Source of the DNA: Flavobacterium sp.
GTDB lineage: Bacteria; Bacteroidota; Bacteroidia; Flavobacteriales; Flavobacteriaceae
Reading direction: 5' to 3'
Length of the DNA: 64,000 nucleotides
Assembly (NCBI RefSeq): GCF_025352425.1
Contig: NZ_JANXTI010000026.1
Span: forward strand, 62,001 to 126,000
Shown here: piece by piece, positions 27,619-37,515 of the stretch
Layout of the letters: each line of letters begins with the position of its first letter
Position numbering within the stretch: position 1 is the stretch's first letter
The notes under the pieces: model-generated
Told to the model about the DNA's origin: nothing
Seen by the model: only the letters and a program-made list of their open reading frames with translations
The model's database searches: none
Program-made: the position numbers and the translations under genes

Positions 27619-27999
27619 ATGAATTCACTTTTTACCAAAATCGTTAGAATAGCTCTTGGATTGGCACTTGTCATTTTTGGCGCGAATATGATATCCCATT
27701 TTATCCCGATGGATCAACCAGACACTAATACCGCAGCCGGACAATTTATGAATTCACTGGGCGCGACGGGTTATATCTTTCCTGTTGTAGGCTTTTTAGA
27801 AGTTATTATTGGCGCAATGCTTTTATTAAAAAAGTGGGTGGCATTTGCATTAATATTGTTAGCGCCAATATCGATTAACATTTTGTTATTTCATTTGTTT
27901 TTGGATATTCCGGGACTGTCAATCGCCCTTTTAATCGTGGTTTTCAATGCCGTTTTAATGTTCAAACATTGGCCACAATATAAACCTCTATTCTACTAA
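27619..27999 (+). CDS. DoxX-like small membrane protein
   Basis: This is a 126-residue protein with four hydrophobic helices. The first helix region has IALGLALVIFGANMI, and VVGFLEVIIGAMLLLKKW fits the DoxX/SURF4-like fold. No cofactor motif is visible. Members are quinone-linked or sulfur-related in other organisms, but this branch is unassigned. It appears to be transcribed alone after the TonB receptor, 110 bp downstream. Confidence 0.8.
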   Translation: MNSLFTKIVRIALGLALVIFGANMISHFIPMDQPDTNTAAGQFMNSLGATGYIFPVVGFLEVIIGAMLLLKKWVAFALILLAPISINILLFHLFLDIPGLSIALLIVVFNAVLMFKHWPQYKPLFY

Positions 28000-28055
28000 A
28001 ACGTAGTTCAATATAAAATCGAAAACGCCGTCCAGAATTATCAGGCCGGCATTTT

Positions 28056-28736
28056 TTAATAGTTGATTTTTCCAATATAACGCATCACTCTCAAGATTTT
28101 TTCCTTACGTTTAGTAATATAGGAAGACGAATTCGACGCCTTAAATTTTCTGGGATTAGGTAAGATTGCCGCAATTCCGGCAGCTTCTTTAGGTGTTAGA
28201 TTTATTGCTGTTTTGCTATACCAATGTCTTGCCGCTTCCTGTGCGCCATAAACACCGTTACCCATTTCGATACTATTAAGGTAAACTTCCATGATACGTT
28301 CTTTTCCCCAGATTAATTCAATTAGCATTGTAAAGTAAGCTTCCAATCCTTTTCGTAGATAACTTCTGCCCTGCCATAGAAAAACATTTTTGGCGGTTTG
28401 TTGTGAAATGGTGCTGCCGCCTTTAAGTTTCCTTCCCTTATTATTATTTTTATAAGCTTTTTGCATCGCCTTAAAGTCAAACCCGCTGTGTATTAAAAAA
28501 TTTCCGTCCTCACTCGCGATTACCGCCTTTTGGAGATTTGGCGAAATTTTTTCTAACGGAACCCATTTGTGACTGTAAATCGCAACATCACCATCTAATT
28601 TAAATTCGATGATTCTAGTAATCATTAAGGGTGTAAAAGGAATAGGAACCCATTTAAAGAGAATGACCGATAAAATAGACAGACCAAAAAACCAAAGCAT
28701 GGCTTTCCATATCCAGCGAAAAATTTTTCTAATCAT
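28056..28736 (-). CDS. mtgA: Monofunctional biosynthetic peptidoglycan transglycosylase
   Basis: This is a GT51 glycosyltransferase that polymerises lipid II into glycan strands at the inner-membrane outer face. The 226-residue chain has one N-terminal membrane anchor (about 8-29). The catalytic ASEDGNFLIHSGFD (active-site Glu near residue 75), RKLKGGSTISQQTAKNVFLW and KERIMEVYLNSIEMG motifs follow. It lacks a transpeptidase domain. It starts 3 bp after the DAO-type oxidase gene, so the two share a transcript. Confidence 0.95.
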   Translation of the reverse strand: MIRKIFRWIWKAMLWFFGLSILSVILFKWVPIPFTPLMITRIIEFKLDGDVAIYSHKWVPLEKISPNLQKAVIASEDGNFLIHSGFDFKAMQKAYKNNNKGRKLKGGSTISQQTAKNVFLWQGRSYLRKGLEAYFTMLIELIWGKERIMEVYLNSIEMGNGVYGAQEAARHWYSKTAINLTPKEAAGIAAILPNPRKFKASNSSSYITKRKEKILRVMRYIGKINY

Positions 28737-28739
28737 ATT

Positions 28740-29855
28740 TTATTTAACTAAATCTGCTAATTCCTGACCTATTAAACTCCCTATGGCAACTCCCATGCCG
28801 CCCAATCTTACGCCACAATACACATGTTCCGAAAGTTGTTCGACTATAGGTTTTTTGGTCGATCCCAATCCCATGATTCCGCTCCAGCGATGCGCAATTT
28901 TATAATCAGTGTTTGGTAAAATTACTTCTTTTAATAACGCCTCCAAACGAATTTGAATTAATTCTGTTTCTCCTAATTCTGTAGTAGTTTCTGTTTCAAA
29001 AGCTAAATTTCTTCCTCCGCCCAGCAAGATCCTATCATCAATATTTCGAAAGTAATAATATCCTTTATCTAAATGGAAAGTCCCTTTAACATTTAAGTTT
29101 GGAATTGGTTCCGTAATTAAAACCTGCGCTCTTGCCGGTTTTACCTTATTGTTAGTCAATGATCCGGCAAAACCATTGGTGGCAAACAATAATTTTTTGG
29201 TGTCAAAACTAAAATCTCCCAAAGCTACTTCCACTAGGTTGTTTCTTTCTTGATACGAACTTACTTCAACGTTGTTCAGAATTAGAATATTGTTTTCAAT
29301 TGCCTTTTTCAACAAAGCATTCATCATTTTTCCTGTATCAATTTGGGCTTCAAATGGATTAAAAATTACATATTCCTGTATGCCTTTAAAAGCAAAACGA
29401 TCCGCTTCTTTGGCAAAAACCTCATTCCTGAAAAGCGGTTTCAGCAAGTCATTAATAAAAGGTAATTTTTGCAGACATTCGGCATATGTATTTTCATCTT
29501 CTTTTAAGAACAATTCATAACCACCATAGGGTTTGAAATCGATAGTTTTATCGCCTAAATTTTTACGCAATAATTGCAATCCGTTCCATCTTTTCGATAT
29601 AAGCTTAACAACTTCGTCTTCACTGTGTGATTTCAAATCATCTATAATTTCCGAAAGACTCCCAAAGCAGGCAAAACCAGCATTTTTTGTACTTGCACCT
29701 TGAGGTAGAATCCCTTTTTCCAGAATCAATATTTTGCAACTGGGGAATTTTTTGCGCAGTGCCAACGCGCAATGCAGACCGACAATTCCGCTGCCGACAA
29801 TAGTGAAATCAACAGACGTAAACCAATTTTTAAGTTCCCAATAACTAAGATTCAT
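28740..29855 (-). CDS. FAD-dependent oxidoreductase of the DAO family
   Basis: This is a 371-residue flavoprotein with an N-terminal FAD motif, VDFTIVGSGIVGLHCALAL (about residues 15-33), the ILEKGILPQGASTKNAGFACFG loop, and a C-terminal RWSGIMGLGSTKKPIVEQL with a final GVRLGGMGVAIGS. The arrangement matches glycine/D-amino-acid oxidase and related sarcosine-oxidase-like enzymes. The substrate is not evident. It is co-transcribed with mtgA 3 bp downstream. A cell-wall D-amino-acid link is suggestive but unproven. Confidence 0.88.
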   Translation of the reverse strand: MNLSYWELKNWFTSVDFTIVGSGIVGLHCALALRKKFPSCKILILEKGILPQGASTKNAGFACFGSLSEIIDDLKSHSEDEVVKLISKRWNGLQLLRKNLGDKTIDFKPYGGYELFLKEDENTYAECLQKLPFINDLLKPLFRNEVFAKEADRFAFKGIQEYVIFNPFEAQIDTGKMMNALLKKAIENNILILNNVEVSSYQERNNLVEVALGDFSFDTKKLLFATNGFAGSLTNNKVKPARAQVLITEPIPNLNVKGTFHLDKGYYYFRNIDDRILLGGGRNLAFETETTTELGETELIQIRLEALLKEVILPNTDYKIAHRWSGIMGLGSTKKPIVEQLSEHVYCGVRLGGMGVAIGSLIGQELADLVK

Positions 29856-30032
29856 TTATTATTTTTCATTAAAAATACTTTTTTCAAATAAATGCAGAAA
29901 CTTTTTTTAAAATATTATCATTATCATAAGAATAATACTTGATTTATAATTATACTTCAACGACTCCTGATGTAGTTTATCGATTTGTTAATATTTTTAT
30001 TAAATTTCGAGTAAATTTCATAAAATTAACTT

Positions 30033-30040
30033 TACTTTTG
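30033..30040 (+). promoter_or_regulatory. Flavobacterial -7 promoter box of the secreted metallopeptidase gene
   Basis: TACTTTTG is an exact TAnnTTTG match 31 bp before the ATG at 30072. The divergent gap 29856-30071 otherwise holds only A+T-rich sequence. Confidence 0.5.
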
Positions 30041-30071
30041 GGACGCTATTTTAATTAAAACCTATCGAATT

Positions 30072-33000
30072 ATGAAATTTAAATTACTCATTGTTACATT
30101 ATTAGCAATTACGTGTGTGACTTTTTCCCAAAACAGAAACATTTGGAATGTTACCACTAAGAAAAACAATATGGTTGCACTCGATTCAAGAATGCGACTG
30201 CCTGACAACAAACTTTTCAGCTTAAACCTAATAAGTTTGAAATCGAACTTGAACAATGCGCCAGACAGAAAGGCAAATGTCAAACAATCTAATACGGTAT
30301 TGTCTATCCCGAATGCAGATGGTGTTTTAGAACGATTCAGTGTTTATGAAAATTCTAATATGGATCCGGCATTAGCCGCAAGATATCCTGAAATTAAATC
30401 ATACATAGGAATAGGAATTGACAATCCAACTGCGACAGCTTACTTCAGCGTTTCTCCCCTAGGATTTAAATCTATGGTGCTTTCTCCTGATAAATCTGCC
30501 GTTTTTATTGAACCAATTTCAGCTGATTTAGAAACCTATACAGTGTATAGAAAAGCCGACAAAGCACAATCACTTACCCGTTTTGAATGCACTGTTATTG
30601 ACGAAGTAGCACCTCAAATTGCCGCAAGCACGTTAAGACCAAACGCCGATGACGCTGTGATGAGAACATTTCGTTTGGCTATGTCTTGTACAGGAGAATA
30701 CACTGCTTATTTTGGTGGCACAAAAGCTTTAGCTCTAGCAGCCATCAACAACTCTATTACCAGATGTAATGGTGTTTTTGAAAAAGATTTTGGTGCTCGT
30801 TTGATTATTATTGCTAATACAGACTTAGTTATTTATACTAATGCATCAACAGACCCATATTCTGCTTCTTCAAGCATGTCACAATGGAATTCTCAATTGC
30901 AATCAACACTAACATCTGTTATCGGTGAAGCTAACTACGACATCGGTCACTTATTTGGTGCTACTGGTGGTGGTGGAAATGCTGGTTGTATTGGGTGTAT
31001 TTGTGTGAACGGTTCTAAAGGAAGTGGTATCACGTCACCTGCAGACGGGATTCCATCAGGTGATAATTTTGACATCGATTATGTAGCCCATGAAATTGGA
31101 CATCAAATGGGAGCTAATCATACTTTTACCCATAGTAATGAAGGAACTGGCGTTCAAATGGAACCAGGTTCCGGTTCGACAATTATGGGATATGCCGGTA
31201 TCACTGCTCTTGATGTTCAACCTCACTCGGATGCCCTTTTCCATGCTATCAGTATTCAACAGGTTACTAATAATATTAAAGCAAAAACTTGCTCTGTTAA
31301 CATTGCCACAGGAAATTCAGTTCCAACAGCAAGTGCCGGATTGGATTATACCATTCCAAAAAGCACCCCGTTTATGTTAACTGCCACGGCTACTGATGCC
31401 AATGGCGATGCGCTTACTTATAATTGGGAGGAAATGGACAATCAGACTACTTCAGCAGCGCCTAGTGCTACTAAAACAACAGGAGTTGATTTCAGATCTT
31501 ATATCTCTACTACTTCTCCAACAAGATATTTCCCAAGAATGGCTTCTGTTTTAACCGGAGCAACAACAACAGCGGGAACTGAACTTACTGTTGAAGCTTT
31601 GCCTTCTGTAGCAAGAACCTTAAACTTTAGAGTTACAGTTCGTGATAACAGAGCGGGCGGACCGGCAAATAACAGTGACGACATGGTTGTTACAGTAAAC
31701 GCTACCGCTGGACCATTTACTGTAAGTTCTCCTAATACGGCTGTTTCGTATGTAGGTGGAAGTTCTCAAACGATAACGTGGGCTGTAGCAGGAACGACTG
31801 CAAATGGCGTAAATTGTGCCAATGTTGATATTTTATTATCTACTAATGGCGGAACTTCCTGGTCAACTTTGTTGGCGGCAACTCCAAATGACGGTTCAGA
31901 AGCAGTTACCATTCCTAACACAGCGGGAACAACCAACAGAATTATGGTAAAAGGAACGAATCATGTTTTCTTTGATGTTTCCAATACTAATTTTACTATT
32001 ACGGCAGGTTCCACAGATACTGTTGCGCCAACAGCACCAACGTTATCAGCTTCCGGAACTACATATACTACAACAAATTTATCTTGGTCTGGAGCTACTG
32101 ACAACGTAGCTGTAACCGGCTATGATGTATATAAAGATGGTGTTTTATTAGGTTCAACTGTATCAACATCGTATGCAGTAACTGGCTTAACAAATTCCAC
32201 AACCTACATATTTACAGTAAAAGCAAAAGACGCCGCTGGAAATATTTCTGTTGCTAGTAATGCTGTTAGTGTAACCACTTTAGCGCCGGCTCCGGATACT
32301 ACAGCTCCAACAGCTCCTACATTGTCTGCATCGGGAACAACTTTTACAAATACTAATTTGTCTTGGTCTGGTGCTACTGACAACGTTGCAGTAATCGGAT
32401 ATGATGTGTACAAAGATGGAGTGTTCTTAGCTTCCACTTCGGCAACAACTTTTGCCGTTACTGGTTTAACAGCTTCTACTACCTATGCCTTCTATATTCA
32501 GGCTAAAGATGCAGCCGGAAATATATCCGTTGCAAGCAATACAGTAAACGTTACTACTCCAACTCCGGATACAACTGCCCCAACAGCACCAACACTAGCT
32601 GCGTCGGTAACCACATCTTCATCTACTAATTTATCCTGGTCAGGCGCTACTGATAACATTGCCGTTACTGGATATGATGTATACCAAAACGGTGTGTTCA
32701 AAGCATCAACAGCATCTACAAGTTATGGGATAACAGGTTTAACTGCTGCCACTACTTATACTTTCTACGTAGTTGCAAAAGATGCTGCCGGAAATCTATC
32801 TCCAACAAGTAATACTGTAAGCGTAACTACATCTTCAGTAACCCTTACATATTGTGCGGCACAAGGAAACATAACTACTGATGAAAGAATTGGTAAAGTC
32901 GTTTTCGGAACCATTAATAATCCATCAACAGGTACTGCGGGTTATGAAAACTTTACAGCCATATCAACTAATGCGACAAGAGGAACTACATACACTATAG

Positions 33001-33533
33001 CAATAACTCCCTTCTGGACAAGTACCGTGTGGACTGAAGGATATGGTGTGTGGATTGACTATAATCAAGATGGTGATTTCGCAGATGCGGGAGAAACTGT
33101 TTGGACTAAAGCAACTTCAACAACAACTCCGGTTTCAGGAACTTTTACCATTCCGCCAACAGCAACATTAGGTTCAACGAGAATGAGGGTTACACTTAAA
33201 TACAATGCTATACCCGCAGCCTGTGGTTCATTTACATATGGACAAGTTGAAGATTATACTGTAAATATTATTGCTTCAGGAAGAATTGATGAAACAGCTT
33301 CTGCACGTATTTCATTCAACTTGTATCCAAATCCTGTAAAAGGTGATATCTTAAACATTGCAAACCTTGAATTACCATCAACCTATAGAATTTTTAATAT
33401 GATGGGACAAGAATTAGGAAGTGGCAAAATTGAAAACGAAAGTATCTATGTGGGTTCATTAAAAACAGGAACTTTCTTAATTGAAGTTTCTAATGGAACC
33501 ACAACTTTAACAAAACGTTTTATCAAAGAATAA
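30072..33533 (+). CDS. T9SS-secreted reprolysin-like zinc metallopeptidase with three FN3 repeats
   Basis: This is a 1153-residue exoenzyme. The signal peptide covers 1-20 and a propeptide follows to about residue 195. The M12-type catalytic domain contains the zinc motif HEIGHQMGANH (His340, Glu341, His344, His350) and a Met-turn STIMGYAG. Three fibronectin-III repeats of about 95 residues start near 648, 742 and 833. A GEVED-type domain (GVWIDYNQDGDFADAGE) lies near 1000-1060, and a C-terminal T9SS type A sorting domain (FNLYPNPVKGD, KTGTFLIEVSNG, KRFIKE) ends the chain. It is predicted to be exported by type IX secretion and to degrade extracellular protein. Confidence 0.93.
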   Translation: MKFKLLIVTLLAITCVTFSQNRNIWNVTTKKNNMVALDSRMRLPDNKLFSLNLISLKSNLNNAPDRKANVKQSNTVLSIPNADGVLERFSVYENSNMDPALAARYPEIKSYIGIGIDNPTATAYFSVSPLGFKSMVLSPDKSAVFIEPISADLETYTVYRKADKAQSLTRFECTVIDEVAPQIAASTLRPNADDAVMRTFRLAMSCTGEYTAYFGGTKALALAAINNSITRCNGVFEKDFGARLIIIANTDLVIYTNASTDPYSASSSMSQWNSQLQSTLTSVIGEANYDIGHLFGATGGGGNAGCIGCICVNGSKGSGITSPADGIPSGDNFDIDYVAHEIGHQMGANHTFTHSNEGTGVQMEPGSGSTIMGYAGITALDVQPHSDALFHAISIQQVTNNIKAKTCSVNIATGNSVPTASAGLDYTIPKSTPFMLTATATDANGDALTYNWEEMDNQTTSAAPSATKTTGVDFRSYISTTSPTRYFPRMASVLTGATTTAGTELTVEALPSVARTLNFRVTVRDNRAGGPANNSDDMVVTVNATAGPFTVSSPNTAVSYVGGSSQTITWAVAGTTANGVNCANVDILLSTNGGTSWSTLLAATPNDGSEAVTIPNTAGTTNRIMVKGTNHVFFDVSNTNFTITAGSTDTVAPTAPTLSASGTTYTTTNLSWSGATDNVAVTGYDVYKDGVLLGSTVSTSYAVTGLTNSTTYIFTVKAKDAAGNISVASNAVSVTTLAPAPDTTAPTAPTLSASGTTFTNTNLSWSGATDNVAVIGYDVYKDGVFLASTSATTFAVTGLTASTTYAFYIQAKDAAGNISVASNTVNVTTPTPDTTAPTAPTLAASVTTSSSTNLSWSGATDNIAVTGYDVYQNGVFKASTASTSYGITGLTAATTYTFYVVAKDAAGNLSPTSNTVSVTTSSVTLTYCAAQGNITTDERIGKVVFGTINNPSTGTAGYENFTAISTNATRGTTYTIAITPFWTSTVWTEGYGVWIDYNQDGDFADAGETVWTKATSTTTPVSGTFTIPPTATLGSTRMRVTLKYNAIPAACGSFTYGQVEDYTVNIIASGRIDETASARISFNLYPNPVKGDILNIANLELPSTYRIFNMMGQELGSGKIENESIYVGSLKTGTFLIEVSNGTTTLTKRFIKE
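32013..32840 (+). repeat. Three tandem FN3-encoding DNA repeats
   Basis: Three units of about 270-285 bp encode near-identical FN3 modules (common motifs DTTAPTAPTLSAS, WSGATDN, GYDVYKDGV, KDAAGNIS). Unit starts are near 32013, 32297 and 32565. The DNA similarity suggests recent duplication or unequal recombination. Confidence 0.75.
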
Positions 33534-33550
33534 ATACTTATAAAAAATAC

Positions 33551-33576
33551 AAAGCCATACTGAAAAGTGTGGCTTT
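33551..33576 (+). terminator. Terminator of the metallopeptidase gene
   Basis: An 11-bp stem AAAGCCATACT/AGTGTGGCTTT (one G-U) closes a GAAA tetraloop and is followed by TTTTT. Confidence 0.9.
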
Positions 33577-33627
33577 TTTTATTAATTAATTTGCTACTTT
33601 TAGCCTCTCAAAAAATCCCCAATAAAA

Positions 33628-35538
33628 ATGAACAGAATACTTTTTCTAATCGTTATCACAATGAGTATAACAGCATCGGCACAACAGGTTTTAACTCCCG
33701 AAGGACTTTGGAAATTAAGCAGGATAAGTGCTCTTGGAATTTCTAAAGATAAGAAATCAATTGTTTATAAAGTGTCAACACCAGATGTTGCTGAAAACAA
33801 GTCCAATTCTAAATTCTACACAATTCCCGTTAACGGAGGCAATCCTTTGGAAGTTCAGGAAAGTGATACAAAAGATTTACTTGCAGATAAAAATGTTTCG
33901 CCAGACGGCAAATATATCTTGTCAACCCAGGAAGTTAAGACCGAAAAGGTTTTAGGAACGGATTTCTATCCCGAATTAGACAAATCGGAAGCCCAAATTT
34001 ATGATGGATTAGATTACCGTCATTGGGATACCTGGAATACCGGTTCACACAATCATGTTTTTTTTGCGCTCAATAAAGGAGACAAAGTAAACCCGTTTGA
34101 TATCATGAATGGTGAACCTTATGATTCGCCACAAAAACCTTTTGGCGGAGACGAAGATTACATTTGGTCGCCGGATAGTAAAAATATTATCTATGTTTCC
34201 AAAAAGAAATTCGGAACCGCTTATGCTATTTCTACCAATACTGATTTGTATGAGTACAATATTGAAACAAAAACCACCAAAAATCTAACGGAAAGTAATC
34301 CCGGTTACGATACTAATCCGGTTTTTTCTCCAAAAGGCGATTTGACTTGGCTGCAAATGAAACGCGACGGTTATGAAGCGGATAAAAATGATATTATTGT
34401 TAGATTCAATGGAATCGATATGAATTTAACTGGCAATTGGGACGGTTCTGTTGAAGGTTTTAAATGGAGTGCCGATAGTAAAAAGATCTATTTTACCGCC
34501 GCAATTGATGGAACATTACAGTTGTTCGAAGTAAACTTTCCGGGTTTGACTAAAATCGCTGCGACCGTAAAACAAGTTACTTCGGGAGATTTTGACATAC
34601 ATGCTATCGTAGATTTAGTTGGCGATAATGTAATCGTTTCAAGAGAAGACATGAACCATGCTGCCGAAATCTATTCTTTTAACCTTAAGAAAAAAGCATT
34701 TACGCAGCTTACCAAAATCAACAGCGAAACCTATTCTAAATTGACTTTGCCAAAATATGAAAGAAGATATGTAACTACTACCGATGGTAAAAAAATGTTG
34801 GTTTGGGTTATTTTTCCTCCCAATTTTGATAAAAATAAAAAATACCCAACGCTGCTGTATTGCCAGGGCGGACCACAATCTCCACTAACCCAATTCTATT
34901 CTTTCCGTTGGAATTTTTCCTTAATGGCTTCGCAGGGTTATGTTATCGTAGCGCCAAATAGAAGAGGAATGTATGGACACGGCCAGGCATGGAATGAACA
35001 AATATCAAAAGACTGGGGCGGTCAGGTTATGGACGATTACCTTTCGGCAATTGACGATGTGTCGAAAGAAAGTTATGTTGATAAAACGAGATTAGGTTGC
35101 ATTGGCGCTAGTTATGGTGGTTATTCTGTTTATTATTTAGCCGGAATCCACAACAATCGTTTCAAGACCTTTATCGCTCATGACGGAGTATTCAATATGC
35201 AAAGTATGTACGGAACAACCGAAGAAGTTTTCTTCAACAACTGGGAAAATGGAGGTCCTTATTGGGATAAAAATAATGCAATTGCCCAAAAAGCCTACAA
35301 CCAGTTCAATCCGATAAACTTTGTTGACAAATGGAATACGCCAATCCTTATGATACAAGGTGGAAAAGATTATCGTATCACAACCGGGCAGGCACAGGAA
35401 GCATTTCAGGCAGCACAGCTTCGCGGAATCAAAAGTCGATTACTCTATTTTCCCGAAGAAAACCACTGGGTTTTGAAACCACAAAATGGTATGGTTTGGC
35501 AACGTGAATTCTACAAATGGCTGAAAGAAACTTTGTAA
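33628..35538 (+). CDS. S9 family (prolyl-oligopeptidase-like) serine peptidase
   Basis: This is a 636-residue exported peptidase. The signal peptide covers 1-18 (ending ASAQ). A seven-bladed beta-propeller-like region (about 30-370, with YTIPV, SPDGKYIL and WSPDSKNIIYV blade motifs) precedes the alpha/beta-hydrolase domain. The catalytic Ser is in GASYGGYS (about residue 496), the Asp in MIQGGKDYRI and the His in EENHWVL. This is the DPP/acylaminoacyl-peptidase group and would cleave short peptides in the periplasm or at the surface. Confidence 0.92.
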   Translation: MNRILFLIVITMSITASAQQVLTPEGLWKLSRISALGISKDKKSIVYKVSTPDVAENKSNSKFYTIPVNGGNPLEVQESDTKDLLADKNVSPDGKYILSTQEVKTEKVLGTDFYPELDKSEAQIYDGLDYRHWDTWNTGSHNHVFFALNKGDKVNPFDIMNGEPYDSPQKPFGGDEDYIWSPDSKNIIYVSKKKFGTAYAISTNTDLYEYNIETKTTKNLTESNPGYDTNPVFSPKGDLTWLQMKRDGYEADKNDIIVRFNGIDMNLTGNWDGSVEGFKWSADSKKIYFTAAIDGTLQLFEVNFPGLTKIAATVKQVTSGDFDIHAIVDLVGDNVIVSREDMNHAAEIYSFNLKKKAFTQLTKINSETYSKLTLPKYERRYVTTTDGKKMLVWVIFPPNFDKNKKYPTLLYCQGGPQSPLTQFYSFRWNFSLMASQGYVIVAPNRRGMYGHGQAWNEQISKDWGGQVMDDYLSAIDDVSKESYVDKTRLGCIGASYGGYSVYYLAGIHNNRFKTFIAHDGVFNMQSMYGTTEEVFFNNWENGGPYWDKNNAIAQKAYNQFNPINFVDKWNTPILMIQGGKDYRITTGQAQEAFQAAQLRGIKSRLLYFPEENHWVLKPQNGMVWQREFYKWLKETL

Positions 35539-35560
35539 AAGCTATTAAAATATTAAAAAC

Positions 35561-35591
35561 AAAAAACCCAACTGTATAAGTTGGGTTTTTT
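35561..35591. terminator. Bidirectional terminator between the S9 peptidase gene and accC
   Basis: A perfect 13-bp stem (AAAAAACCCAACT arm, 5-base loop) is flanked by A and T runs on both strands. It ends both converging transcripts. Confidence 0.92.
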
Positions 35592-35594
35592 TAT

Positions 35595-36941
35595 TTATTC
35601 TAAATCTTTCATTTTGAAGCTCTCCATAAACTTGGTTGTGTAATTTCCAGCCACATAATCGGGCTCGTCCATTAATTGCCTGTGAAAAGGAATGGTTGTT
35701 TTTATTCCTTCAATAACAAACTCGTCCAAAGCACGTTTCATTTTATTGATAGCTTCTTCTCTGGTTTGCGCCGTCGTAATCAACTTAGCAATCATTGAAT
35801 CATAGTTTGGCGGTATAGTATAGCCCGCATAAACGTGAGTGTCCAGGCGGATTCCATGTCCACCCGGAGCATGAAGTGTTGTTATTTTTCCCGGAGAAGG
35901 TCTGAAGTCATTGTATGGGTCTTCTGCATTAATACGGCATTCAATCGAATGCAATTGTGGTAAATAATTTTTACCGGAAATTGGCACACCGGCAGCAACC
36001 AATATTTGTTCGCGAATTAAATCATAGTCAATAACCTGTTCTGTAATCGGATGTTCCACCTGGATACGCGTATTCATTTCCATAAAGTAGAAATTTCGAT
36101 GCTTATCTACAAGGAATTCAACCGTTCCGGCACCTTCATATTTGATAAATTCAGCTGCTTTTACAGCCGCTTCTCCCATCTTGTGGCGTAATTCATCCGT
36201 CATAAATGGCGAAGGGGTTTCTTCTGTTAATTTTTGATGACGACGTTGTACTGAGCAATCTCTTTCCGATAAATGGCAGGCTTTCCCATAAGAATCACCA
36301 ACCACCTGAATTTCGATATGTCTTGGCTCTTCAATCAATTTCTCCAAATACATTGCATCATTTCCAAAAGCCGCAGCCGATTCCTGACGTGCACCTTCCC
36401 AAGCTTTTAAAAGCTCATCTTCCTTCCAAACGGCGCGCATTCCTTTTCCACCACCACCGGCAGTTGCTTTCAACATTACGGGATAGCCCATTTCCTTAGA
36501 AAGTTTTTTGGCTTGTTCGAAAGATTCCAACAGTCCTTCGGAACCCGGAACACAAGGAACTCCAGCCTCTTTCATAGTAGCTTTGGCAGAAGCTTTGTCT
36601 CCCATTCTGTCTATCATCTCAGGCGAAGCACCAATAAATTTTATACCGTGTTCCTGGCAAATTTTAGAAAATTTAGAATTTTCCGAAAGGAAACCATACC
36701 CGGGATGGATTGCATCTGCATTGGTAATTTCTGCAGCCGCAATAATATTGGACATTTTTAAATAGGATAAATTACTTGGCGGAGGTCCAATGCAAACGGC
36801 TTCGTCTGCAAATTTTACGTGCAGGCTTTCCGCATCGGCAGTAGAGTAAACTGCTACGGTTTTAATCCCCATCTCCTTACAGGTTCTGATTACACGAAGT
36901 GCAATTTCTCCTCTATTGGCAATTAGTATTTTTTTAAACAT
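35595..36941 (-). CDS. accC: Acetyl-CoA carboxylase, biotin carboxylase subunit
   Basis: This 448-residue ATP-grasp enzyme carboxylates biotin on AccB, the first half-reaction of malonyl-CoA synthesis. Visible motifs are the N-terminal [19 protein letters not shown], the glycine-rich ATP loop [11 protein letters not shown] near 166, the [14 protein letters not shown] segment, [16 protein letters not shown] near 288, and a C-terminal [16 protein letters not shown]. It is the last gene of the fabH-accB-accC group, separated from accB by 76 bp that contain a 7-bp tandem repeat. Confidence 0.97.
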   Translation of the reverse strand: MFKKILIANRGEIALRVIRTCKEMGIKTVAVYSTADAESLHVKFADEAVCIGPPPSNLSYLKMSNIIAAAEITNADAIHPGYGFLSENSKFSKICQEHGIKFIGASPEMIDRMGDKASAKATMKEAGVPCVPGSEGLLESFEQAKKLSKEMGYPVMLKATAGGGGKGMRAVWKEDELLKAWEGARQESAAAFGNDAMYLEKLIEEPRHIEIQVVGDSYGKACHLSERDCSVQRRHQKLTEETPSPFMTDELRHKMGEAAVKAAEFIKYEGAGTVEFLVDKHRNFYFMEMNTRIQVEHPITEQVIDYDLIREQILVAAGVPISGKNYLPQLHSIECRINAEDPYNDFRPSPGKITTLHAPGGHGIRLDTHVYAGYTIPPNYDSMIAKLITTAQTREEAINKMKRALDEFVIEGIKTTIPFHRQLMDEPDYVAGNYTTKFMESFKMKDLE

Positions 36942-36984
36942 CTTGTGGTTATTTTAAATTATTATAACTGACAGTAGAACCATC

Positions 36985-37012
36985 ATTTATAATTTATAAT
37001 TTATAATTTATA
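36985..37012. repeat. Short tandem repeat (ATTTATA)4 between accB and accC
   Basis: Four exact head-to-tail copies of the 7-bp unit ATTTATA lie between the accC start and the accB stop. Such units can vary in number by slippage; whether this alters accC expression is unknown. Confidence 0.8.
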
Positions 37013-37017
37013 ATAGA

Positions 37018-37494
37018 TTAAGACGGGTCAACTAAGAATAATGGCTGATCAAATTCAACCGGTGACATATCGTCAACAAGAATTTTAACAATTTTCCCTG
37101 AAACTTCTGACTCAATTTCGTTGAATAATTTCATAGCTTCTACAACACATAGCACATCACCTTTTCCAATTGAACTTCCCACTTCAATAAAGACAGGCTT
37201 GTCTGGTGAAGGTTTGCGGTAGAATGTTCCAATCATTGGCGACTTTATAGTAATATATTTTGAACTCTCCTCCGATGGTACTACTGGCGCGGACGGCACC
37301 ACATGAGCTGTAGTAGCTGGTGCAGCCGGCATGGCATGTTGCATTGGTGCCTGTTGTACATAAGTAATATCAGGTGTATTTCCTTCGAGGGTAGTTCTGA
37401 TTGTAATTTTTATATCACCTGTTTCTAACTTTACTTCAGCAACTCCAGAATTGGATACAAATTTGATTAGGTTTTGAATTTCTTTTAAATCCAT
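37018..37494 (-). CDS. accB: Acetyl-CoA carboxylase biotin carboxyl carrier protein
   Basis: This 158-residue carrier of the biotin prosthetic group has an N-terminal helical region, a Pro/Ala/Val-rich flexible linker (about 45-75) and a C-terminal biotinyl domain. Its biotinylation motif EAMKLF has Lys122. It carries carboxylated biotin from AccC to the carboxyltransferase, whose subunits (AccA/AccD) are not in this window. It lies 21 bp downstream of fabH. Confidence 0.96.
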   Translation of the reverse strand: MDLKEIQNLIKFVSNSGVAEVKLETGDIKITIRTTLEGNTPDITYVQQAPMQHAMPAAPATTAHVVPSAPVVPSEESSKYITIKSPMIGTFYRKPSPDKPVFIEVGSSIGKGDVLCVVEAMKLFNEIESEVSGKIVKILVDDMSPVEFDQPLFLVDPS

Positions 37495-37515
37495 GATTAG
37501 TTAATTTTAGTTAGT

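Noticed and set aside
27999-28056. Convergent terminator between the DoxX-like gene and mtgA
   Set aside because: The GCCG/CGGC stem has two mismatches and is weak; not confident enough to list.
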